Part shown: piece after piece, positions 17,863 to 24,903 of the stretch
Layout of the letters: each line of letters starts with the position of its first letter
Position numbering within the stretch: position 1 is the first letter of the stretch
Notes under the pieces: model-generated
Database searches by the model: none
Told to the model about the DNA's origin: nothing
What the model saw: the letters and a program-made list of their open reading frames with translations, nothing else
Source: an uncultured Verrucomicrobiota bacterium
GTDB lineage: Bacteria; Verrucomicrobiota; Verrucomicrobiia; Chthoniobacterales; JACTMZ01
Length of the DNA stretch: 57,074 nucleotides
Direction: 5' to 3'
NCBI GenBank assembly: GCA_903953565.1
Contig: CAJBKE010000066.1
Location: 1-57,074 of the forward strand
Translations under genes and position numbers: made by a program

Positions 17863-18581
17863 ACTTTGTTTGTTTTCATGCCGAAGCGTTTGGTGGAGAG
17901 CTTCAACAGCATCGTGCAGCTGCGTATGAGCTCCACGATGGACATTTTTGAACTTCCGTAGGTCCGCTTCGGAAGATCGATGGCGATTTCCTCGATTTCA
18001 GCACCGCGGGCGTTTAAAACCATCAAGCTTTCGAAGAAGAAGGCATAGCCGTCGCTGTGAACGTCTCGCAGCCAATCGACTCCAAGCCGGTCCAGACGAT
18101 ATCGGCGAAGGGCACCGGTTGCATCGTACGGCATTCCGAGGAGGAAACAGGTAGCCCAATGCCCAGCCTTTGTGATGGCCTTGCGCATAAAGTTCCAATC
18201 AGCCAGCGAGCCTGAGCCTCGGAATCTGGTTCCAACAACGACGTCGCCACGGGGATGAGCGGCAAAGCGCGCGCAGTCGCTCGGTTGGTGCGTGAGATCG
18301 CAATCGAGGGTAAGCAGCCGCTTGTAACCAAGCTCAGCCGCTTTGCGGATTCCGAATTTGTGAGCTGATCCGATACCAAGCTTTCCGGATCTTGTTACCA
18401 CCTCGATGTCGCCGAATTCCCTGGCCAGTTGGCGCAAAAGGTCGCTGGTTCCATCCGGAGAGTTGTCGTCGCAAAAAAGAATCGGCACTCCGCGAAGGTT
18501 GTAGCGCAGCCCCTCGATGATGAGCCGCACGTTCTCCTTCTCGTTATAGGTAGGAATGAAAATCAGCAGATCTTTGTCCAT
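17859..18581 (-). CDS. DPM1-type GT2 polyprenyl-phosphate glycosyltransferase
   Basis: A 240-residue GT2 enzyme resembling dolichol/polyprenol-phosphate mannose synthase. Motifs in order are IFIPTYNEKENV, CDDNSPDGTSD, TLDCDLTHQP and GTRFRGSG, then the C-terminal KRTYGSSKM that is typical of the group. It would transfer a sugar to undecaprenyl phosphate on the cytoplasmic face. There is no membrane tail. The first 38 bases overlap the 3' end of the SDR gene upstream. No later in-frame start would keep the IPTYNE motif, so the overlap is accepted as real. Confidence 0.85.
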   Translation of the reverse strand: MDKDLLIFIPTYNEKENVRLIIEGLRYNLRGVPILFCDDNSPDGTSDLLRQLAREFGDIEVVTRSGKLGIGSAHKFGIRKAAELGYKRLLTLDCDLTHQPSDCARFAAHPRGDVVVGTRFRGSGSLADWNFMRKAITKAGHWATCFLLGMPYDATGALRRYRLDRLGVDWLRDVHSDGYAFFFESLMVLNARGAEIEEIAIDLPKRTYGSSKMSIVELIRSCTMLLKLSTKRFGMKTNKV

Positions 18582-19518
18582 TTTGCTCCTCCGCCTCGGT
18601 CCTTTTCACCAAGTCGCGAACCATATCCGAGAACTCATACTGCGGGCTCCAGCCCGTCTGCCTTTTGAGCTGCGAAGAATCTCCAAGCAGCCTCCAGCCC
18701 CTGCCTCCGGAGGCGGAAGGATCTTCTTTGACGTGAGCTTTCCAATCAAGCCCCAGACAGGCGAATGCCTCGCTTGCAAAATCCCGGACTGTCCGCAGCT
18801 TGCCACTTGCGAGCACGAAATCGCCGGGTCGCTCCGCTTCCAGCATCGCCGTCATTCCCTTGCAGTAATCGCGTGCCGAGCCCCAATCCGCCACAGCGTC
18901 CAATGAACCAACCGTAACAACGAAAGAAGAGTCCGCTTTTGCACGAAGCGCAGCCAAGGCCAGCTTTTTCGAAACGAAGTTGGAGGTTCGCAACTCCGAT
19001 TCGTGATTGAAGAGGATGGCAGAACTCACGAATAGCCCGTGTTCTTGGCGAAAGAGTTCCCCCGCACCCATTCCCGCAACTTTGGAAATACCGTAAGCGC
19101 AAACCGGTATCCGCGGGGCGGTTTCGTCGAGAAGACTGCCGTCACCCTGGCCGAAAATCCGGCAAGATGACGCGTAGACAATCCGCGAGTGGGCACAGTG
19201 CTTGCGGGCAGCCCCAATCGTCTCGGCGAAGGCAATCGCATTCAACCGCAGACACCCGATCAAATCGTCAGCAGGATCCGGATCCTTGGCTTCGGAGGAT
19301 CGGTGATACGCGGCCAAAAAATAGATGCGGTCGGGTCGATACTTTTCCACCAGAGACGACACAACGCCTTCCACTCCGATGTCTGCGATTTCGCTTTGGA
19401 CACCTGAGAGTGGCGAACGTCGGCGTGAAGCGGAGATAACCTCATGCCCCTCGGACAGGAGTTGCGCCGAAACGAGGACGCCATCTTGCCCCGCGCCACC
19501 TATGACCAGGGCCCGCAT
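18544..19518 (-). CDS. SDR NAD(P)-dependent sugar-nucleotide enzyme, GDP-mannose 4,6-dehydratase-like
   Basis: A 324-residue extended SDR. It starts with MRALVIGGAGQDGVL, a GxxGxxG loop of the form seen in GDP-mannose 4,6-dehydratases, and keeps AYHRSSE, YASSCRIFG and the catalytic YGISK. The late segment LGWSP-like (QTGWSPQYEFSDMV) is also typical of that group. It may dehydrate, epimerise or reduce a GDP- or other nucleotide sugar. The ATG at 19518 is chosen because it overlaps the stop of the upstream C-methyltransferase gene as TGATG. A frame extending to 19944 is only read-through of that gene. Confidence 0.8.
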   Translation of the reverse strand: MRALVIGGAGQDGVLVSAQLLSEGHEVISASRRRSPLSGVQSEIADIGVEGVVSSLVEKYRPDRIYFLAAYHRSSEAKDPDPADDLIGCLRLNAIAFAETIGAARKHCAHSRIVYASSCRIFGQGDGSLLDETAPRIPVCAYGISKVAGMGAGELFRQEHGLFVSSAILFNHESELRTSNFVSKKLALAALRAKADSSFVVTVGSLDAVADWGSARDYCKGMTAMLEAERPGDFVLASGKLRTVRDFASEAFACLGLDWKAHVKEDPSASGGRGWRLLGDSSQLKRQTGWSPQYEFSDMVRDLVKRTEAEEQNGQRSADFHSYL

Positions 19519-20795
19519 CAAAAGCCAACGATCTCGATTTCCGGGAGCGGGAAAATAAGGCGTCCGCCACGCTCGAGAAACTCGCGCTCGCGCTGAAGGA
19601 TACCGTCTTTGAAGTGCCACGGTAGCACCAGCATGTAGTCCGGTTTCATCTTGTGAACGTCGGCCTCGGAGGCGATCGGAATGCCGGTGCCCGGCGTAAA
19701 CTTGCCCCATTTGTCCTCGTTCACATCGGAGATGGCCATGAGATCGTCCGCATCCAAGCCGCAGAATTGCAGGATAACATTTCCCTTGGTCGACGCACCG
19801 CAACCGGCAACGCGGGCACCGCTCTTGCGCAGTCCGTGGATCAGGCTTCGCAACTCCTCCCGATGCTCGTAAACACGTTCTTCGAAATCGCGGTAAATGC
19901 CCGGCCTCTCGAGCCCGATGTGCTTCTCCCTCTCGACGATCCACTTTTCAAGCGCCTGCGCCTCCCGATGGGACGAGCTCTTGTGCGCGGCCGTGACGGC
20001 AAAGCTGCCCCCGTTGATGGCATTCATCCAAACGTCGACAACCTTTAGGCCTTCCGCATGAAGCATTTCGCGGACCACCGAGAACGAGTAGTATTCGATG
20101 TGCTCGTGACAAATCGTGTCGTAGGAGTTTAGTCGCAGCATTGACGGCATGTAGCTCTGCTCGAAATGCCACAGCCCTTCGGGTGCCAGCGTGTCAGCGA
20201 TGTCCCTCACAAACTGTCGGGGGGACTCGAGATCGTAAAACATCGCGATCGATGTGATGAGCGAGGCTTTGGCGGACTCACCAAGCTCCGCCGCCACTGT
20301 CTTCCTCGAGAAGAAATCAACGATCAGGCGGCTCTCGTCGTCGTAATAGGAGCGGAACTTTCCGGCGGTCGGATCGATGCCAACCTTCTGCAAACCCGGC
20401 GTGCGATAACCGCGAAGGAAAGTTCCGTCGTTGCTACCGATATCAAGCACTAGATCGCCTTTCTTCAGCGCGGCCATCTTTTCCAGCGAATGGCACTTGT
20501 CATTCAGATGGCGGACCATGGACTGATTCAGACCGGAACGGTAGCCGTAGTTCTCTCCATACATTTCGCCCGAGTCGTAACTGGAGTCCAGTTGCACAAG
20601 GTTGCACTTGGAGCACCACACGAGGCGCAGAGGTCCCTTGCTCACCGTTTCGGTGGTTGTCCGCGGAAAAACCCCTGTCAAATACTGCGAACCAAGATCG
20701 ACAACTTGGACAAGATCCGGTTCTGTGCATCCGCGACAGGCAGAGATAGTTCGAACTTTTGCCGAACCACTTTGTTGGGGCACTGCGTTTTTCAT
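19518..20795 (-). CDS. Sugar C-methyltransferase-like SAM enzyme
   Basis: A 425-residue member of the zinc-finger C-methyltransferase group. CRGCTE and CSKCNLVQ supply the N-terminal metal site. VLDIGSNDGTFLRGY is the SAM loop, FEQSYMPSML the next conserved block, and VAGCGASTKGNVILQF the C-terminal domain motif. The DIGSNDGT and ASTKGN forms are those of enzymes acting on nucleotide-linked keto sugars. It follows the zinc dehydrogenase gene region by 10 bp and is coupled to the SDR downstream by TGATG, suggesting consecutive steps on one sugar. Confidence 0.85.
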   Translation of the reverse strand: MKNAVPQQSGSAKVRTISACRGCTEPDLVQVVDLGSQYLTGVFPRTTTETVSKGPLRLVWCSKCNLVQLDSSYDSGEMYGENYGYRSGLNQSMVRHLNDKCHSLEKMAALKKGDLVLDIGSNDGTFLRGYRTPGLQKVGIDPTAGKFRSYYDDESRLIVDFFSRKTVAAELGESAKASLITSIAMFYDLESPRQFVRDIADTLAPEGLWHFEQSYMPSMLRLNSYDTICHEHIEYYSFSVVREMLHAEGLKVVDVWMNAINGGSFAVTAAHKSSSHREAQALEKWIVEREKHIGLERPGIYRDFEERVYEHREELRSLIHGLRKSGARVAGCGASTKGNVILQFCGLDADDLMAISDVNEDKWGKFTPGTGIPIASEADVHKMKPDYMLVLPWHFKDGILQREREFLERGGRLIFPLPEIEIVGF

Positions 20796-20805
20796 AAGTG
20801 TGTTT

Positions 20806-21837
20806 CTACGGGGTTGAAATCAGATGCACAACATCGCCTGAGCGCATCTTTGCAATATCCGATTCAAGCGAGGAAAACATTCCGCGATGGGAAACAAATC
20901 CGCGCCATCCAACCTTATAGGAAGCCAGCACGCGGAGGATCTCAGGGATATCTTTTTCAGGCCGGCTTTGACCGCCCTCGGATCCGGTCAACACGCGACC
21001 GAAGTGGAGCGGGAGCGTGTGGATACTGACGCGCTGATCGCTGGGCATGACGCCGAATAACACGCAGCGCCCGCCGCGCAATTGGGCCAGATCGTAAGCG
21101 GTTTCGATAACTTTCGGGCTTCCGGTGCCGTCGATGGTCACATCGGCCAATCCGCCGAGAATCTCCTTCACGCGCTCGGCGGCATTTTCGCGCGAGGCAT
21201 TGATCTGATGCGTCAGACCGTATTCGGCCGCTTTGGCCAGTTTGTGATCATGAAGATCAACACCAATGATCGAATTGGCGCCGGCCAGCTTTGCACCGAG
21301 AACCACGCCGAGCCCGATGCCCCCTACCCCGAAGATGACGACGGATTCACCAGTTTTGACCTTGGCATCATTGTTGATAATTCCAAACCCCGTCGTGAGA
21401 GTGTCGGCAAGGAGACAGCAAAGTTCGAAATCGGTGTCGGCCGGGACTTTGGTCAGACGATTCTCCGAGATGACCGCATATTTTTGGAACGTGGTGATTG
21501 GCCCGGCATTCACGTCGCGGCCGTTCCATTTGTAGACGGATCCACCGGCATCAATCCCCGCCCCAGGACGCCAATGACAGACCACACGGTCCCCGGGCGC
21601 GACGTGTGTCACGTCCGCCCCAACCTCAAGCACAACAGCACCCGCCTCGTGGCCAAGCAGATGCGGAAGGAATTTGTCCGGGCCTTTGACACCATCAATC
21701 TCCCCGATCTGCGAACCACAGACGCGCGTGGCGTGGATCTCGACCAGCACCTGCCCGCGTTTGAGCACGGGGACTTCGACTTCATCGATGACCAGCGGCT
21801 TGCGCTGCTCAACCAAAATGGCGGCGGGTGTCTTCAA
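20806..21837 (-). CDS. Zinc-type alcohol dehydrogenase (MDR family)
   Basis: A medium-chain dehydrogenase of 343 residues in the class III / formaldehyde-dehydrogenase-like branch. It has catalytic-zinc residues in RVCGSQIGEIDG and GHEAGAVV, and the Rossmann loop GVGGIGLG. The four-Cys structural zinc loop is absent. It may oxidise or reduce a sugar intermediate. A TTG at 21837 is preferred: AGAGG lies 9 bases upstream and the product then begins MKTPAAILVEQ, as is usual for this family. The ATG at 21885 would add 16 residues encoded mainly by a repeat (21863-21890). The family call is firm; the start is moderate. Confidence 0.75.
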   Translation of the reverse strand: MKTPAAILVEQRKPLVIDEVEVPVLKRGQVLVEIHATRVCGSQIGEIDGVKGPDKFLPHLLGHEAGAVVLEVGADVTHVAPGDRVVCHWRPGAGIDAGGSVYKWNGRDVNAGPITTFQKYAVISENRLTKVPADTDFELCCLLADTLTTGFGIINNDAKVKTGESVVIFGVGGIGLGVVLGAKLAGANSIIGVDLHDHKLAKAAEYGLTHQINASRENAAERVKEILGGLADVTIDGTGSPKVIETAYDLAQLRGGRCVLFGVMPSDQRVSIHTLPLHFGRVLTGSEGGQSRPEKDIPEILRVLASYKVGWRGFVSHRGMFSSLESDIAKMRSGDVVHLISTP

Positions 21838-21862
21838 AGTCCCAAGCCTCTCGATCCTTTTA

Positions 21863-21890
21863 CTCTCACGGAGACGCGGGGGCACAAAGG
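21863..21890. repeat. Inverted copy of the GxxExxY-flanking repeat
   Basis: Read on the minus strand, this stretch contains GTGCCCCCGCGTCTCCGTGA and continues GAG. It matches the repeat at 22454-22483 at about 20 of 23 aligned positions, in the opposite orientation. It lies just upstream of the preferred start of the dehydrogenase gene and supplies the spurious N-terminal residues of the longer frame. Confidence 0.6.
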
Positions 21891-21976
21891 GGTGATCGGA
21901 TTGGAAAAGGCCGGCATCAGGACCTGCTGAGCATAATCAGCTGGCAATTCTGTTGATCGCTGACGTTTCAATCTTT

Positions 21977-22453
21977 TCACAGTCTCAGACCCTCCGTCTC
22001 TCTGCGTCTTAGTGAGAGCTCTTCTGTTGAATCTTTCCCTCTCATGGAGTCAAAAGGGCTCAGAGGAATCGGATCCAGAGAGCCATTAATGGTTCGGGTA
22101 ATTCCATCGCGCATGAGCGCTTCTCCGAAATTGAGCAAGTAGCCCAGTTTCAGGCCGGTCAGCCGCAGATAAGTGAGCAACTGCTTTTTGTGCGCGGGTG
22201 TTACGCGCTCGACCGACTTCAATTCCAAGAGAACCTTGCTTTCGACAATAAGGTCCGCGCGGAAACCCTCGGCAAAGCTTTCACCCTCGTATTCGATAGG
22301 CACCGCGACCTGTCGTTGGACGCTAAGTCCGCGCCGCTCGAGTGCCCGAGCCAAAGTCACCTCGTACACTGTCTCGAGCAATCCCGGACCAAGATCTCGG
22401 TGCAGTGCCACTGCGCAGTCCACCACCACAGACCCGATCTCGTTTTCGTGCAT
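21977..22453 (-). CDS. GxxExxY protein
   Basis: A 158-residue protein of the GxxExxY family. The defining GPGLLETVYE lies near residue 24, and a PD-(D/E)XK-like region follows, with FRADLIVESKVLLELKS holding an Asp and a Glu-x-Lys. The second half has QLLTYLRLTGLKLGYLLNF, typical of the family. Its biochemical role is not established; a nuclease-like fold is suggested by the ELK motif. The last residues (SLRRRETEGL) are encoded by the flanking repeat. It has no obvious link to sugar metabolism and looks like an insertion into the operon. Confidence 0.85.
   Translation of the reverse strand: MHENEIGSVVVDCAVALHRDLGPGLLETVYEVTLARALERRGLSVQRQVAVPIEYEGESFAEGFRADLIVESKVLLELKSVERVTPAHKKQLLTYLRLTGLKLGYLLNFGEALMRDGITRTINGSLDPIPLSPFDSMRGKDSTEELSLRRRETEGLRL
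21992..22021. repeat. Direct repeat flanking the GxxExxY gene, downstream copy
   Basis: A 30-base stretch ending GTGAGAGCTC. It matches the copy at 22454-22483 at 24 of 30 positions in the same orientation. It overlaps the 3' end of the GxxExxY gene. Confidence 0.65.
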
Positions 22454-22483
22454 CTCCGTGCCTCAGTGTCTCCGTGAGAGCTC
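22454..22483. repeat. Direct repeat flanking the GxxExxY gene, upstream copy
   Basis: A 30-base stretch that begins CTCCGTGCCTCAGTGTCTCC and ends GTGAGAGCTC. It directly abuts the start codon of the GxxExxY gene and pairs with the copy at 21992-22021 as a direct repeat. Confidence 0.65.
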
Positions 22484-22484
22484 T

Positions 22485-23153
22485 TTACTCGAAATAAATA
22501 TAACTATGGTCGCCGGTGTAGCCGGTTTGTCTGAACCACCATTCCCACTCGTCCGGCGCTAAAAAGGCGCGGCAGGTCAGTTGCCAATAGAGCAGGTTAG
22601 CTTTCTCTGACTCATTGCGCCAGCTCTCGACGCACAGATATCGATGTTGCTTGCCGACGCGCATCATCTCGCGAAGGGCGCGGTCGAGGTCGTAACAAGG
22701 AAGGTTGTGGAGGGTGTTGATGGAGAAAACGAAGTCGAACTCCGCGTCTGCAAAAGGCAACTCGGACGCCTTGCCCTCAACCACGAGGCTCCTGATCTCC
22801 GGTTTGGCGTGGTCGATCGCGTAGCGGCTGACTTCCAAGCCCGTTACCTCCAATCCCGGAACAGCCTGCGTCAGGTCGTAGAGAAGAAAGCCTTTGCCGC
22901 AGCCGATATCGAGGACCTTATCTCCTGCTTTGAGGCCGTAGTGGCTCGCCATGAGGTCGGCCACTTTGCGCCAGCGGCCATCGTAATTCATGCCGCCGTA
23001 ACCGGTCCGTCGGTCACCATCCCAGTAGTCGACGCCCCATTTCAGAGCCAACTCTGCCGCTTTCGCCTTCGGGAATTCCTGATCATTGACCCGCGCCAGA
23101 TAGTCACGCGTGGTCGCCTTGTGGATCGGCGCAATGAAATCGACGTAGGACAT
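22485..23153 (-). CDS. Class I SAM-dependent methyltransferase
   Basis: A 222-residue methyltransferase. VLDIGCGKGFLLYDL is motif I, GLEVSRYAID the following acidic strand end, and FVFSINTLHNLP the motif IV/post-motif region. A stretch before the SAM fold, GVDYWDGDRRTGYGG, recurs in small methyltransferases of polysaccharide clusters. It may O- or N-methylate a sugar. It lies 5 bp downstream of the transketolase C-half, so it is probably part of the same unit and may act on that pathway's product. Confidence 0.8.
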   Translation of the reverse strand: MSYVDFIAPIHKATTRDYLARVNDQEFPKAKAAELALKWGVDYWDGDRRTGYGGMNYDGRWRKVADLMASHYGLKAGDKVLDIGCGKGFLLYDLTQAVPGLEVTGLEVSRYAIDHAKPEIRSLVVEGKASELPFADAEFDFVFSINTLHNLPCYDLDRALREMMRVGKQHRYLCVESWRNESEKANLLYWQLTCRAFLAPDEWEWWFRQTGYTGDHSYIYFE

Positions 23154-23158
23154 GCTCT

Positions 23159-24082
23159 TTAGCTAAGTGCGGACGCGAGACGCTGGGTTATGTTCTCCAC
23201 TGTCAGTCCAGCCCACTCCCGGGCAGACGGCTGATGCGTTGTCGCGTGAAGAAACTCGTCCGGCGTTCCGAAGGTGACGAGCTTTGCTTTGGCCTGTGCG
23301 GGTTGGGCAGCAAGCCACTCGGCGGTTGCCGTCCCGAGGCCGCCGAGCACGGAGTGTTCTTCGAAAGTGGCTACGACTTTGGCCGATGCGAAAACTTCCG
23401 CCAGCAACTTCGTGTCCAGAGGCTTGAGCGATCCCATGCTGGCAACGCCGCAGCTGACACCCCGGCTGCCCAGTTGCGTTGCCGCTTCCATGGCCAGCGG
23501 CAAGGTGTTGCCAAGTGCGAGAATCCATACCTCTTTCCCTTCGCGAAGGCGCAAGGCTTTCCCGATTTCAAAATTGGGCTCCGTTTCGTGGACGACCGGC
23601 TCGCCCTTTTTTCCGATGCGGATGTAGACCGGCCCGGGATATTCCAGGGCGGCATGAAACGCCGGGCGCAGTTCTTTTTCGTCCCCTGGCGCGAGGACAG
23701 CCAGACCCGGGATCAAGCGCAGCATGCCCATGTCTTCGACCGAGTGGTGCGTGGATCCGAGCGATGCATAGGAAAGTCCGGCACCGGTGCCGACAAGAAT
23801 GACACGTTGATGATGGTAACCAAGGTCGAGGCGGATCTGCTCGATGACCCGATAGGTGAGGAACGAGGCGATGGTGTAGCAGACTGGACGCAATCCGCTC
23901 GCCGCAATGCCGGCGGCAACGCCCACCATGTTGGCTTCGGCCACGCCGCAGTTGAAGAAGCGGCCCGGTGCGACCTCTTTGAATTTGTCGAACAAGCGGT
24001 TTCCGATGTCACCCGAAAGCAGAACGATGTCCTCGCGCTGCTGCGCGATCTTGGTGATTTCGTCCGCAAATGCGTTCCTCAT
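23159..24082 (-). CDS. Transketolase-like protein, C-terminal half
   Basis: The 307-residue pyrimidine-binding and C-terminal portion of a split transketolase. It has FNCGVAEANMVGVAAG with the Glu that activates thiamine diphosphate, SLGSTHHSVEDMGMLR, and a C-terminal domain with VATFEEHSVLGGLG. It should form a heterodimeric enzyme with the N-terminal half encoded directly upstream. The ATG at 24082 overlaps that gene's stop as ATGA; a longer frame to 24310 only runs into the upstream gene. Because it sits between sugar-activating and sugar-modifying genes, a special two-carbon transfer on a polysaccharide sugar is plausible. Confidence 0.9.
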   Translation of the reverse strand: MRNAFADEITKIAQQREDIVLLSGDIGNRLFDKFKEVAPGRFFNCGVAEANMVGVAAGIAASGLRPVCYTIASFLTYRVIEQIRLDLGYHHQRVILVGTGAGLSYASLGSTHHSVEDMGMLRLIPGLAVLAPGDEKELRPAFHAALEYPGPVYIRIGKKGEPVVHETEPNFEIGKALRLREGKEVWILALGNTLPLAMEAATQLGSRGVSCGVASMGSLKPLDTKLLAEVFASAKVVATFEEHSVLGGLGTATAEWLAAQPAQAKAKLVTFGTPDEFLHATTHQPSAREWAGLTVENITQRLASALS

Positions 24083-24903
24083 ACCAAACCAAGCTCCTTG
24101 CGTGCCGCTGCGAGCTCTTCCGCGTTGGGAATCCGATAGTGCCAGTTGTTGTCGTCTTCCATGAACGACACGCCGCGTCCCTTGATAGTGTGAGCGACAA
24201 TCGCCAAAGGCTTGGTTCGGTCCGGCAGCTCGCCACAGGCCAGGGCGGTGCGGATTTCGGCGAAGTCGTGTCCGTCGACTTCGTAACTCTCCCAACCGAA
24301 GGCCTCCCATTTGTCACGCATTGGGGCCAGCGCCATGACTTCCTCACTGCGGCCGGTGGCCTGCCATTTGTTGTAATCGACGAGCACGGTGAGTGAACCG
24401 AGCCTTTGGGCCGCGGCAAACATGGCAGCTTCCCATACACTGCCCTCATTGCACTCGCCGTCGCTGAGCAGGACCACCGTGCGATAGGCACGCTTTTGGA
24501 TCCTTGCGGCCAAGGCCATGCCAACTCCCACTGACAAACCGTGACCGAGAGAACCGGTGGCCCATTCAACTCCCGGTGCACAGTCCGGAGCAGGTTGCTC
24601 GGCGAGGGCAGCACCGTCTTTGGCATAGTCCGCCAAAAGTTGCGGCGAGAAGAAGCCGCGGCGCCACAGGCTGACGTAGAGGGCGGGAGCCGCATGCCCT
24701 TTGCTCAGGATAAATCTGTCGCGATCGGGAGAGTCGGCCTTGGCCGGATCGATGCGCAGAAAGCTCCAGTAGAGCGCGACAAGCAAATCGATGCACGAAA
24801 GCGACGAACCGAGATGCGGCGTCTTGGCACGATGCGACAGGCCGATGACTTCACCGCGCAGCTCCGCCGCGATGCGCTCCAGCTTCTTGTGGTCGATCGT
24901 CAC
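24079..24903 (-). CDS. Transketolase-like protein, N-terminal half
   Basis: The 274-residue thiamine-diphosphate-binding portion of a split transketolase. Substrate and cofactor residues are seen in KTPHLGSSLS, LSKGHAAPALY and TGSLGHGLSVGVGMA. LLSDGECNEGSVWEA is the magnesium/diphosphate motif, with Ser in place of the usual first Gly of GDG. Together with the C-half it could move a C2 ketol unit between sugars. It is coupled by 4-bp overlaps on both sides, to the C-half and to the nucleotidyltransferase-kinase fusion. This argues for a pathway-specific enzyme rather than the general pentose-phosphate one. Confidence 0.9.
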   Translation of the reverse strand: MTIDHKKLERIAAELRGEVIGLSHRAKTPHLGSSLSCIDLLVALYWSFLRIDPAKADSPDRDRFILSKGHAAPALYVSLWRRGFFSPQLLADYAKDGAALAEQPAPDCAPGVEWATGSLGHGLSVGVGMALAARIQKRAYRTVVLLSDGECNEGSVWEAAMFAAAQRLGSLTVLVDYNKWQATGRSEEVMALAPMRDKWEAFGWESYEVDGHDFAEIRTALACGELPDRTKPLAIVAHTIKGRGVSFMEDDNNWHYRIPNAEELAAARKELGLV

